A DNA stretch of 64,000 bases from Bacteroidetes bacterium CG2_30_33_31 (GTDB lineage Bacteria > Bacteroidota > Bacteroidia > Bacteroidales > UBA1556), in assembly GCA_001872625.1 (NCBI GenBank), contig MNXP01000021.1:1-64000 (forward strand), read 5' to 3'. The notes under the pieces were generated by a model. The model had not been told where the DNA came from. It saw only the letters and a program-made list of their open reading frames with translations, and did not search any database. Within the stretch, counting starts at the first letter, position 1; each line of letters begins with the position of its first letter. Made by a program: the position numbers and the translations under genes. Of this stretch, positions 22,608 through 33,900 are shown one piece after another.

Positions 22608-22872
22608 TTGTCGTATTATTGTTTCAAAAAATTAAACATTTTACCAATTTCAAAGGTAAGTTTGGATTATATAACGGCCTTAATAATTAATTCTAAATAC
22701 TAACATAAGTTTGTTAATATTATTGTGGTTGAATTTACCAGCTTGTGAAGGAATAAAAATTAAAAATTGATTTTTTATGTCAGTTTTCATTAAAGATTTT
22801 ATTTTAATTTTGCTCTCTTCAAAGAGTCATTTAATATAGAAAATTTATCGAAATATTTTTAAAAACCATGAT

Positions 22873-23553
22873 ATGAAAAAAATCATAAGCCTTTTATCAT
22901 TTTTTATAATGACCATCAGTATTACTGCTGCGCCAACCGACACAATTACAAGAAGTTTGGAAGATTTTCATGCCTTGGTAGTTTTTGGAAACATTAAAGT
23001 GGAGATGAGAAAAGCTGAAACTAATTCACTGACAATGTATTCACACTATTACGATATTGCTAAGGTAACAACTATGGTGGTTAAGGGAATATTGCAATTG
23101 AAATCAAATGCCATTGGAGATGAAAAGGAAGTAATTGTAAAGCTTTTTTATAAAAATATTGATGATTTAAAAGTTGATGCGGGAGCAAATATTGTAAAGA
23201 CAGATTCCATAATTGTGGAGGATTTGCATATAAAAGTTACTAAAGGCTCTCTTTGCAGAATGCTTATTAGAGCACAAAAATTAGATGTTGAAATAAATCA
23301 AGGTTCAGAGTTTAGAGCCTATGGCAGTGCCAAAAACATAAGTGTGGTTTCAAATTCGGGAGCTCTTTTCGATTGTTATTCATTGATAACCAACAATGCC
23401 GAAATTAGGGCGAATACTGGAGGTAAAATAAATATCTTTGTAAAAGATAAGATTACCGCATTTTCAAAAACTGGCTCTATAATTAATTATAAAGGTAAGC
23501 CAAAAATCGAGTCTGTAGATCCTTCAATGGGTGGCACCATTAATAAGTTGTAG
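22873..23553 (+). CDS. DUF2807-like (auto-transporter adhesin head GIN) protein
   Basis: Signal peptide, repetitive beta pattern with VDAGANIVK/TKGSLCRMLIRAQKLDVEINQGSEFRAYGSAKNISV. Confidence 0.7.
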   Translation: MKKIISLLSFFIMTISITAAPTDTITRSLEDFHALVVFGNIKVEMRKAETNSLTMYSHYYDIAKVTTMVVKGILQLKSNAIGDEKEVIVKLFYKNIDDLKVDAGANIVKTDSIIVEDLHIKVTKGSLCRMLIRAQKLDVEINQGSEFRAYGSAKNISVVSNSGALFDCYSLITNNAEIRANTGGKINIFVKDKITAFSKTGSIINYKGKPKIESVDPSMGGTINKL

Positions 23554-23555
23554 AT

Positions 23556-25043
23556 TTAAAAGTTGAACATTATAGGTGTTAAAAAATAAGTCCAAAGGCT
23601 TATTACAAAAATTACCACAATATTTAATATCAATCCGACTTTAGCCATTTCCGATATTTTTATCCTTTGGGAGCTGAAAACTATAGCATTTGGAGGTGTT
23701 GCCACTGGCATCATAAAAGCCATTGAGGCCCCAAGGGTTGCTGGAATCATTAAATAAAGAGGATTTATTTCGGTGGCAATTGCTAAGGCAGCCAAAATTG
23801 GTAATATGATAACTGTTGATGATGAGTTAGAGGTGATTTCGGTGAGGAAAATCATAAGACTCGTAACTATAAAAATTAAAAGAAATAGCGAACTCCCTTT
23901 AAAGAAATGAAGAATTTCGCCGATAGATTCCGACAAGCCTGATGTTCTGAAACCTTCTGCCAGAGCAAAGCCTCCACCGAAAAGAATTATTATTCCCCAA
24001 GGCAAGGCTATAGTATCTTTCCAGTTCATCAGAAATTCCCCTTTTTTGTTTTTTGATGGAATTAAGAATAGTATGGTTGCCATCATTATCCCTACTGTTC
24101 CATCATTTAGATATTTGGGATGTGAAAATAACTGCGACCAGCCTGGTATATGAACTCTTCCTATTTCCAATGGCGAACGTGTGAGCCATAGAAATGCCAC
24201 CATTATAAAAATAACAAGTACCGATTTTTCTTCGAAACTCATATTTCCAAGTTTCTTATAATCAGCATGAAAATCAATTTTTATCTTACTTTCCCATTCT
24301 ATGCATTTATTTTTTATAAATAGAAAGTATAAAAGAAAATAAAGAATTATCATTAAAATCAACGAAAGAGGGAAAGCATAAATAAACCAATTAGCAAAGT
24401 TAACTTCAATGCCTTGTGGAAAATTTATTTGGTAGATACGCAAAAAAATTGGGTTTGGCGGCGTCCCTATTAAAGTTGCAATTCCACCAATTGACGAACT
24501 GTAGGCTATAGATAAAAGTACGCCGATGCTAAAGTAGTAAGTATTTTTTTTGCCATAAAGTTCGTCTAATTGCGATAAAACAGAAAGCACTATTGGTAGC
24601 AACATCATTGTGGTGGCTGTATTGCTAATCCACATAGAAATAGAATAAGTTGTAAGCATGAATCCAAGAAGAATTCTGGCGGGACTTGTGCCAGTTAACA
24701 TCAACAATGTTAGCGCAATACGTTTATGGAAATTCCATTTCTGCATAGCAATAGCTATTAAGAAACCACCAATAAAAAGAAAAATAATGCCATTAAAGTA
24801 TTGTGATGAAACTTCTTCTCCATCCATAATTCCTAATAGTGGAAATAGCACAACTGGCAAAAGTGCAGTTACCGACAAATTAACTGTTTCTAAAATCCAC
24901 CATGAAGCCATCAAAAGTGCGACGGCAAGCATATAAGTGGCCTCTTTGTGCTCGGGATTTATGTCTAAAAATAATATTATGAGTATTGAAATTATTGGCA
25001 TCACTGCAAAAGCGATGATATTTTTTATATTTCTAATTACCAT
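23556..25043 (-). CDS. SLC13/DASS family sodium:anion symporter
   Basis: WISNTATTMMLLPI, SSIGGIATLIGTPPNPI, EITSNSSSTVIILPI, PVATPPNAIVFSS. Confidence 0.93.
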   Translation of the reverse strand: MVIRNIKNIIAFAVMPIISILIILFLDINPEHKEATYMLAVALLMASWWILETVNLSVTALLPVVLFPLLGIMDGEEVSSQYFNGIIFLFIGGFLIAIAMQKWNFHKRIALTLLMLTGTSPARILLGFMLTTYSISMWISNTATTMMLLPIVLSVLSQLDELYGKKNTYYFSIGVLLSIAYSSSIGGIATLIGTPPNPIFLRIYQINFPQGIEVNFANWFIYAFPLSLILMIILYFLLYFLFIKNKCIEWESKIKIDFHADYKKLGNMSFEEKSVLVIFIMVAFLWLTRSPLEIGRVHIPGWSQLFSHPKYLNDGTVGIMMATILFLIPSKNKKGEFLMNWKDTIALPWGIIILFGGGFALAEGFRTSGLSESIGEILHFFKGSSLFLLIFIVTSLMIFLTEITSNSSSTVIILPILAALAIATEINPLYLMIPATLGASMAFMMPVATPPNAIVFSSQRIKISEMAKVGLILNIVVIFVISLWTYFLTPIMFNF

Positions 25044-25221
25044 GGAGCATTTAATTTTGGTTTGTGTTTCTGATTTTCAAATTTATAAAAAATCTATATC
25101 CTAAATGATAATAAATTTTTTAACAAATCAAATTCTTTGTATTTATTCTACCTTTGTACTTATTAATGAAAATGGACTTAAGAAATATTTGATTTTATAT
25201 GTATTAATTTGTGAAAAATAA

Positions 25222-25698
25222 ATGGAAATATCATCATTAAAGGAAATCAAAACTGAGCTAATTAGCTTTCCTAATGCAAAATTAGTTGACTTAATAATTC
25301 GCTTATCAAAATATAAAAAGGAAAATAAAGAGTTGCTTTCTTACTTGCTTTTTGATGCAATAGATGAGGAGCTATTTATTAAAAATGTTAAGTGCGAAAT
25401 AGACTCTGAATTTAGTAATTTAAATCTGTCGAGTTGGTTTTTAGCTAAAAAGACTATAAGAAAAGTGTTACGCACAACCAATAAGTTTATTAGATATTCT
25501 AAACGTAAAAGTACAGAGGCTGAGCTTCTTATGTATTTTTGCCATAAAATGAAAGAACCTGAAATTATTTTGGGTATTGACATGACTATGAGGAACCTTT
25601 ATTCGCGTCAAATAGATAGAATTAATAAGGCCATCTTGAGCCTTCATGAAGATTTGCAGTTTGATTTTAGGCAGGAAATGGCAGAAATGAATTTATAA
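25222..25698 (+). CDS. Conserved hypothetical protein (DUF6155-like)
   Basis: Intact 158-aa ORF, helical composition; family assignment tentative. Confidence 0.55.
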   Translation: MEISSLKEIKTELISFPNAKLVDLIIRLSKYKKENKELLSYLLFDAIDEELFIKNVKCEIDSEFSNLNLSSWFLAKKTIRKVLRTTNKFIRYSKRKSTEAELLMYFCHKMKEPEIILGIDMTMRNLYSRQIDRINKAILSLHEDLQFDFRQEMAEMNL

Positions 25699-25839
25699 AG
25701 TTTTTGAATTTGGAGAAGTTTTTGCCTCATAAAATAAATCAGATAATTGGAAATAGACTTTAACTGTGAGATTTGCGAAAAAGATATTTTCTTGTTTTTA
25801 AAGTTTTTAATATTACATACATAAGTAGATATTGATAAA

Positions 25840-25875
25840 AATAATAATAGACGACAATTGCCGTCTATTATTATT
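25840..25875 (-). terminator. Hairpin terminator after the 19-heme cytochrome gene
   Basis: aataataatagacg-(8)-cgtctattattatt. Confidence 0.6.
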
Positions 25876-25897
25876 AAATGAAAACACGAATAATTAT

Positions 25898-28681
25898 TTA
25901 ATAGTGCCCGTTTAATAGGGAATAAATAATTAAAATAACTAATGCAATTCCAGTAAACAAGAAAATGTATCCAAATGTTCTAATTAGTTTCATCCAAGAA
26001 GCAGAAAATTCTTTCTTTACCGTAACTTTATCCAATTTTCCAGCTTTTTCTAATTCGTCATATTCTTTTGGGCGGTCTTTTTTATATTCTTCTATTGGCA
26101 CATGTCCTGTAAAAATAACTGTATCCATTGGAAAAGACTCAGGGCGTAGATGTGTGTTAAAGAAATGAATTGTAAAAATAAATCCAACGGCAAGCAAAGC
26201 TTCATCACTGTGAATTATTTGAGCCACATTTATTACCCAACCTGATAGAAACTTGGTAAAAAATTCAGGCTGCCATAAGATTAATCCCGATAAACCAATA
26301 ACTGCAACTCCCCAAAATACAGCCATGTAATCGAATTTTTCCCAATAAGTCCATCGCCCGTAATATGGTCGAGGGCCTTTCCCTAAAAACCATTTAACAG
26401 TTGCAACAAAGTCTTTAATATCTTGTTTATTAAACATTAATGAATTTTTACCGAAGATAAATGCCATAGGTTTAATTTTTTCTTTAACCATTGTTTTGAT
26501 AAGCGAAGCCACATGGAAAATAAAATATCCGAATGTTATAACGGCTGCAAAACGATGGATATTACCAGCAATACTAACTCCTCCAACTATTTTTGCTAAA
26601 TTATATGCCCATTCCATGTGAGCAAATTTTAACATCATACCAGTTAATGCCAAAAGTATAAAACTTAATATTACAAATATGTGAGTGATGCGTTGGCTCT
26701 TTTTAAATCTACGGAAATATATTGCTTCGCCTTTTGGCATTGGGTGTTTTTTCTTTTTTCGCGCTTCCATAATCGATCGTGGTATCCATAAAAGTGTATG
26801 TAAGCCAAAGAATCCAAATACACCAAGTAATAATGATGTCATTGCCCAAAATGTATAATAAAGAACTTTGTTGTCATTGTGTGTAGCATGAGTCAAATAT
26901 CCTGCAAATTCAACTGTTGCACCTTCATGGCATTTTTTACACGTCTTTACAATATTTTTTTGCCCTACACTCGATTCAAGATTAGAAATCTTTAATATTT
27001 TATGAGCGCCATGACAATCGGAGCATCGGGCAGCTTTTAAATATCCTAAGGTATAAGCTTTTCCATGGTATGTTTCCATATAAGTCTCCGATAATTTTTT
27101 ATGGCAGCTTCCACATTGAAGAGTGATTTGAGTAAGAAATTTATCTTTATCAATTTCTGTAATTGTATGTGCTGTATGACAATTTGCACAAGTTGGAAAT
27201 ATTTTACCTTTACTGTTATTTTTTATTGAATGATCGCTATTCATGTAATCATCATAAATGCTTTTATGACATTTTGCACAGGTAGCAGGAACATTTTTTG
27301 GATTTACAGTTGAATTTTTATCCGATTCTTTTAATATGTTGTGTGATGTATGGCAATCAGTACAAATAGCACTCGAAAGCAATCCTTTATCTTTTAAACC
27401 TTTGCCATGTACACTTGATTTGTAATCGCTAAAAGCATTTATTTCTTTTAAATGTGTTTTAATTGTCGCTTTTCCGTTTTTTTGATGACATTTGCCGCAC
27501 ATATCAGGAATTAATGCTCTGTACGTTGGTGATGTGTCGTCATATCTTGTTTTAATTTTGTGTGTTCCATGGCAATCGGTACAATAAGGAGCATTAGATT
27601 TTTTTGCAAAATATGCCTTTCCATGATCGCTGTTAATATACACATTTGAAACTTGTTCGTGACAATTTGAACAATCAACTTTTTTGACTGTTGCACATGG
27701 TCGTACTTTATTGTTTGATATGGTAACGTCGGAATGACATTTTGTACATCCAATACTTTTATGTACAGAATTTTGAATATCCGATTTGTCAATTTTTAAA
27801 GATATTTTTTTGCCCCCTTTGGTGGTTTTAAAGGTATTATTTCCTTCGTGACATTTTAAACAAATTTGGTTCGAAACTGTTTCCTCAATTTTCGTAATTT
27901 TTACAATATGTGATGGATGGCAATCTGAACATGCTGGAACAGAGCCTGCCTTCTTTTCCCAAAGTTCTCGCTTAATTACTTTCGTGTGTACTTTCTCTAT
28001 TCGTGCATGACATTTCATGCAAGTTTTTGCAATATTTTTGCTATTTATCGAGGAATTTGGACTTGAATGAGGTAATATTAAATGATTTTCGTGGCAATCG
28101 TTACATGTTGCTGTAACAATAAGTCCACTTTTATACAAGCCTTTACCATGAATACTTTCACTATAATGTTTTAAAATATTACTTTGAGGAATGTTATATA
28201 ATCTGGCAATTGGCGAACCTTCTTTATGGCATTTCCCGCATAATATCGGAATATTCATTTTATAAGTTCGAGATAGTGGGTTTGTCCTGCTTAAAATATC
28301 ATGATTACCATGGCACTCTTTACAGCTAGGTGCATAAGGTGCATTTAATTTCAAGGCCTGTCCGTGAATGCCTTTTAAAAATTGAAATTGTGAATTTTTA
28401 TGGCAACTACCGCAATCTACAAGTTTTAAATTTTCGGGATGAGGAAATTCTTTTACTGCTGCATCTTTATGGCATGAGGTACAAAGTACTTTCTTATGTA
28501 CCGACTGAGAAATCTTATTATTTACATATAATGAAACAACTTTACCATGACTTGTTTTTGACAAGGTCTCATCACTATGGCACATAAAGCAGTCATCATT
28601 CGACTGCGAAAACAAGTTTGATGGGTGAAAGGGAAATCCTACTGCCAACAAAAATAAAAATATTCTAAACTTTTTTAACAT
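25898..28681 (-). CDS. 19-heme cytochrome c / cytochrome b561-type membrane fusion (CbcL-like architecture)
   Basis: 19 CxxCH motifs counted in residues 31-585, then a polytopic cytochrome b-type domain with conserved His (RITHIFVILSFILLALTGMMLKF, GNIHRFAAV, FHVASL, FDYMAVFWGVAVIGLSGLILW). Confidence 0.88.
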   Translation of the reverse strand: MLKKFRIFLFLLAVGFPFHPSNLFSQSNDDCFMCHSDETLSKTSHGKVVSLYVNNKISQSVHKKVLCTSCHKDAAVKEFPHPENLKLVDCGSCHKNSQFQFLKGIHGQALKLNAPYAPSCKECHGNHDILSRTNPLSRTYKMNIPILCGKCHKEGSPIARLYNIPQSNILKHYSESIHGKGLYKSGLIVTATCNDCHENHLILPHSSPNSSINSKNIAKTCMKCHARIEKVHTKVIKRELWEKKAGSVPACSDCHPSHIVKITKIEETVSNQICLKCHEGNNTFKTTKGGKKISLKIDKSDIQNSVHKSIGCTKCHSDVTISNNKVRPCATVKKVDCSNCHEQVSNVYINSDHGKAYFAKKSNAPYCTDCHGTHKIKTRYDDTSPTYRALIPDMCGKCHQKNGKATIKTHLKEINAFSDYKSSVHGKGLKDKGLLSSAICTDCHTSHNILKESDKNSTVNPKNVPATCAKCHKSIYDDYMNSDHSIKNNSKGKIFPTCANCHTAHTITEIDKDKFLTQITLQCGSCHKKLSETYMETYHGKAYTLGYLKAARCSDCHGAHKILKISNLESSVGQKNIVKTCKKCHEGATVEFAGYLTHATHNDNKVLYYTFWAMTSLLLGVFGFFGLHTLLWIPRSIMEARKKKKHPMPKGEAIYFRRFKKSQRITHIFVILSFILLALTGMMLKFAHMEWAYNLAKIVGGVSIAGNIHRFAAVITFGYFIFHVASLIKTMVKEKIKPMAFIFGKNSLMFNKQDIKDFVATVKWFLGKGPRPYYGRWTYWEKFDYMAVFWGVAVIGLSGLILWQPEFFTKFLSGWVINVAQIIHSDEALLAVGFIFTIHFFNTHLRPESFPMDTVIFTGHVPIEEYKKDRPKEYDELEKAGKLDKVTVKKEFSASWMKLIRTFGYIFLFTGIALVILIIYSLLNGHY

Positions 28682-29468
28682 AATTTTATTTTATTTTATA
28701 TTTTTTTTATAATAACTGCAAAGCAAAAGCCAATTAAAGTTTCTAAAATAAAAATGATTTTGTAGTAATTTTATTAATATTTTTCAGATACAAAATAGTA
28801 CCCTTTAAAATTTATGCTGAAAATAGAATTTTTATATAAAACCTGATTTTCAACTATTACTCAAAACCTAAATTTTTCCAGTAAAAGTTATTCGCAATTA
28901 ACTAACAAATAATCAAAATGTTACATTCAAATAAATTTAGCCTTTTGGACTTATTAAGTTTTAATAAAAAGTTGACGAGCCCATTATTTTTGCTTGCTTT
29001 TAAAATTTCTACCGATATTATAAATTAATTAGTCCCCTCAATTGAATAGATTCAAAAGCTGTTGTGTTAACCAAATTATTGAGTAAACTCATGACATTGT
29101 CAAATTTATTAGTTTTGCTGATATGCAGCCAATATTCAAAGAACTTAGTACTTTTTATAGAAGTAATTTTTAAAATTTTAATTTGTTTTTACCTTTACCA
29201 TTATGAAGTTTGATATCTAATAAATCATTTGATAGAACATTTTTCCTAAATAGAAGCATATAAATTATAATATAATAATTCATTTCCGGCTAATTTTACA
29301 GTTGAAGACTATTCAAATTGAGCTTCATTATGCCACCAATTATTCCTAATTTTTTAATTTCATATTATTAAAATTTAATTATCTACTTATTTCTATTTTA
29401 ATAGAGTTTCTTTGGTAGCTTTAAAATTCTGCACAAATTAATTTAGGAACATGATCCTACAAGATAAA

Positions 29469-29499
29469 AGGATAGGGGTATATTATATACCCCTATCCT
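29469..29499 (-). terminator. Perfect 14-bp-stem hairpin (3-nt loop) downstream of the EB_dh lipoprotein gene
   Basis: aggataggggtata-tta-tatacccctatcct; T-rich on the minus strand after the stem. Confidence 0.8.
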
Positions 29500-29517
29500 A
29501 AAATGAAATTATTTTAT

Positions 29518-30741
29518 TTATTGAATAAATTTCATATAATAATTTGGTGAAACTCTGTGTTCGTAACCATGACGCGAATTATCAAATTGTGCAACATTAA
29601 AAAGGTATTCTTTAAGGAAATCTGTGTAATTGATGTCATCATCATGTCCTGTATTCAGTTTTCTTCCAATTTCTGCTTTCCATGTACCATTACTCCAAGT
29701 AGCTCCGAAAGTAAGATCAGCTCTGCTGCCAGTTGGTACGACATGAATTCGCTCACAAACAATTGCGTTTAGTGCAGCATATTTAGGCCAGTATAAAGCT
29801 GCATCAGCATCGCTTACACCTGTTGTTGCATCTCCTACGCATTCACCACCATCTATTTCAGCTTTTGTAATAAACATAGCATCAGCGAAATCAGTTGGAT
29901 TTTTTTCCATCCATTTTGGACGAGATTTATCAGCAATACGGTTGTGTGAAGCTGCGGCGGTTCCAGCATCGCCATAACGACCACCATCTTCACCATTAGT
30001 TCCTGACCACGGGCCAACATAAGTATCGTCAACATATCCAACCATAGAAAATGTGCCAGCAGTTACTTCATGAGACGCTGGATCAACTGTTAAACCTGAA
30101 CCCGTAGCAGAAGTGACGGCACCTGCACGTGCAGCTTTACTATGCCATAAATCGGCACGACCTGCTGATAACCAAGCATCATCAACTATAGCATCTCCGT
30201 TTGCATGTGGATGAGGATCTGATTCTTGTGGCCAATACATGTGGCATTTAGCCATACATCCTTTTGTATTATATGGATCGCCTGTAGTGGCACCCATTGG
30301 CCAATAGAAAGAAATTCGATCTTCTGACTGAACTGTGTTCGGTTTTGCCCAAGAACCAGAAGCAAAGGACCAGGATCCATTTCTAGTAAAACTTGCTGTT
30401 GGATCAGACCATTCTGATAAAATATAAATGTCTGTAGCTGTATAAACTGCTCTTAATTTAACAGTTATAGCGCTATTATAAGCATGGCATCCTGCGCAGT
30501 TATTAATTTTTGATGGGTCATTTGGTGGATTGCCTGTCTCACCTATTGCTACTGTCAAGATTGGAGCATTCGCCCATATACCATCGACAACTCCATCCAC
30601 AGTTGGTGCCGTAGATGCTTTAATAGCATTTAACTTGGTTAAATCGTATGAAGGTGGCGTCACAGGGGGGACGTCCTTTTTACAGCTTACTGTAAATGTT
30701 AAAATTGCTAATGCAATTAAAATAAAATTAAAATTTTTCAT
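29518..30741 (-). CDS. EB_dh-type (ethylbenzene dehydrogenase-related) heme-binding lipoprotein with CxxCH
   Basis: Lipobox TVSCKKD; TVDGVVDGIWANAP, NNCAGCH, YTATDIYILSEWSDPT, KGCMAKCHMYWP. Confidence 0.75.
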   Translation of the reverse strand: MKNFNFILIALAILTFTVSCKKDVPPVTPPSYDLTKLNAIKASTAPTVDGVVDGIWANAPILTVAIGETGNPPNDPSKINNCAGCHAYNSAITVKLRAVYTATDIYILSEWSDPTASFTRNGSWSFASGSWAKPNTVQSEDRISFYWPMGATTGDPYNTKGCMAKCHMYWPQESDPHPHANGDAIVDDAWLSAGRADLWHSKAARAGAVTSATGSGLTVDPASHEVTAGTFSMVGYVDDTYVGPWSGTNGEDGGRYGDAGTAAASHNRIADKSRPKWMEKNPTDFADAMFITKAEIDGGECVGDATTGVSDADAALYWPKYAALNAIVCERIHVVPTGSRADLTFGATWSNGTWKAEIGRKLNTGHDDDINYTDFLKEYLFNVAQFDNSRHGYEHRVSPNYYMKFIQ

Positions 30742-30901
30742 GTTAAAATAAAATTAATAGTTAAAAAAATTATAAAAAGATAAAATATATTTGATTTAGA
30801 CTCTCTATATTTCTATGGAGGGTGAATTTCATTATTTTCATTTGTTTGTAAATTTATTTTCATCAAATTTTCCTTTTAAAAGTATTTGTCGTTACCATGT
30901 T

Positions 30902-33900
30902 TTAAAATCTGTCTGAAAATACCTTAGACTTATAATATTTAATGCCTGCTGAAATTATCAGAATAAAGATAGAGATAACGATGATTTTTGAGTACAAGGG
31001 GATTGCAAAAGCTTCACCAGCGCCATAAGAATGCATTCCTGATAGGAAGTAATTTACTCCGAAGAAAGTCATTAAAATACTTCCAAAGCCTAAAACAGCT
31101 CCTGTACTAACTACAAATGAGGATTTGAAGCCTGGAATATGTCTTAAATGACCAATGAAAGTATAAACTAAAATGCTTACCAATGCCCATGTTTCTTTGG
31201 GATCCCAACCCCAATAACGACCCCAAGATTCATTGGCCCAAACAGCTCCCAAAAATGTTCCGATAGTTAAAAGGTATAAACCAATTATCTGCGCCATTTC
31301 AATAATTGAGGATAGCTCTTTTATTGTTGGGAGCAGCTTTTCTGTGTTTCTTTCGTTGGTGGAAAGTAATAATATATGAATTAGCAAGCCCATTAAAGCT
31401 ATTAAAGCGAAAAAGCCATAGCTTGAAGTTATTACAGCTACATGTATAATTAGCCAATAACTTTTTAATACTGGCACCAAATTAGTAATTTCTGGATCCA
31501 TCCAACTTAAACCAGATATCAATATTAGTATGGCTGCAAGAATTGCAGTAAGTGCCAAGCTGATTGTGGATCTTTTGGCGAATAAAATTCCAGCCAATAC
31601 TGTTGCCCAAGCTATAAAAAGTGTTGTCTCATAGCCATTGCTCCATGGTGCATGCCCTGAAATATACCATCTTAAACCTAAAATTGCTGTTTGGAGTATG
31701 AATAGTAGAACAATCAAACTCATTGCACTATTTATTATCCACTTTATTTTCAGCTTGTTATTAAAAAGTTTTACAAACAAAGAAATGAGAAGAACTAATC
31801 CAAATACAAGATATAGTTTTGAAGCGTATTTAAAGAAATTTACTTTGTTGTAAAATACCTCCGCATCAACTTTTGCTGCTGGTGGCAGCTTATTTCCGCC
31901 AAATTTTTTCTGATATGCGAAAATTTTATCTAATGCAATATCAGCATTTTTCCAGTCACCAGATTGTATAGCTGATTTCACACTGCCGTAATACTGGCCA
32001 TATAAATCTATTATTAATGCTTTTTGTTCTTTGTTTCCATCCTGATTCATTTCTGTTGCTGCAATCCATTTTCCAGTGCTATCACCAGGTAAAGGGAAAA
32101 AATTAAATAAACTTCCAGTAGATAACATTAAACTCAAATTTACTTTTTCGTCAAGTTTTAGTATTTCTTTATCATATTTGGTTCTAAGGTCTGCTTCTTT
32201 TTGATATATCTGATCTACTTCAGTTTTAATTAAATAGAGATCATAACTGCCTGGGGGCAATATTTGATTTATAGAAACTCTGTCGGAATTAAAATTGTAT
32301 TTCTTTATAATTTCACTATTGGAAATTTTGATAGTAGGAACGTTTTCCCACAGTTCTTGATTCATCATCATTGATAGAAAAAGCTCTGTTGAGGTATAAC
32401 CATCAATAGAATTTTCTCGCATTATCTTCCTGTTAATTTCTGAGGCAAAAGTACTTATTGGTTTTATCCTCCCTATCGGGTCAGCGATTAGCAAATGACC
32501 AAATCTTTCTGCATGTTTGTGGTTTATATTGTTTGCTGGTGGATTTTGTATAGGACTATTTGGTTGAGCTTGGCTGCTAAAGGCGGTAAATGTGCCAAGT
32601 AAAAATATTACTGCTATTTTGCTGTTTCTGTGCAAAAGTTCTCTGAAATGACTTTTTTTGGAAAATAAGGCTAAGAACATTCCAACGACCATTAAAGAAT
32701 ATCCTAAATAAGTTACAATGGTTCCTATTGGATCGTAATTAACCGATAGAATTGTTCCGTTTTCATCTTCATCATAGGATGACTGAAAAAACCTGTATCC
32801 TTTGTAATTCAAGATGTTGTTCATAAAAATACTAAATTCTTTTATCTCCTTGCCAGATTCATCAACAAGAGTGATATTGCTTTTAAAAGATGATGGGCTC
32901 ATGGAATTAACGTATCTTTCAATTATAAAATCATCGAGCTTTAATGCAAAAGGCAGCTTAATAATTTCTGATCCGTAGGATATTTTAAAAGAGGCATCCG
33001 AGAAATTAACTATTTCTTCATCACCAGCCAAATTTTCCGCACCGAAAACGTATTGTTCCTTTTTTTCTTCTCCATAGGAAATATCTAATTTTAGTGCATT
33101 CAATGGGTAATTTCCCGAATGCTCAGTCATCGAAACAACTTTTATTATTGCCGATGGATAATAATTTTTAATGGCGAAGCTATTATATGCTACTTGGTAT
33201 AAAATATTATTAAGTGTTTTATGAATTGAATCAGGTGCAAGTTTTTGATGTTCCATGTTAATCATATCCACCTGATAAATCATTTCTTTGCTTTTTAAAT
33301 ATAGGCTATCATCTTTTTCTATGAAAATAATATCGGCATTTGGATTATCACTAAAGGAATATGTAATATTTCCAAAAACGTAATCCTCGCCTTTATTTAA
33401 AAAAATATTTTTAAATTGAAATGAAGAATCTGAAATAGAAAGTGCGATAGTTTTCTTGCCTTCGGGTGAATCTTGTGCCATTTTAGCTGCATTCAGAATA
33501 AAATCTGATTGTTTAATTTGCAAAGTTTTGCTGCCTATATTGGTCGAAAATGCTTCCATGGCTTTTATTCCTAAGCTGCTTTTTATTGCTTGCGAATAAA
33601 TAGTTGAATCTGATTTGTTAACTGTTAGAGAAGTTTTTGCCGTGGTAATAATATTTGAAGATTCGCCTTCTCTTATGTGCATAAATCCCTCATAACTAAA
33701 ATATCTGGTAATACCTGCGCCAATAATTATTACGACGAATGAAAGATGAAATAATATCAACGACCATTTTTTGTTTGCTAATGATTTATACTTTACCAAA
33801 CTACCTAATAAATTTGCGCAAAGTAGAAAAAGCAATATTTCGAACCAACGGGCATCGTACACTAAGTTTCGAGCAGCATCTACACCTGTATTGTTCTCTA

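Noticed and set aside
25840-25875. Palindrome as a regulatory operator
   Set aside because: Position immediately downstream of the 19-heme gene fits a terminator better.
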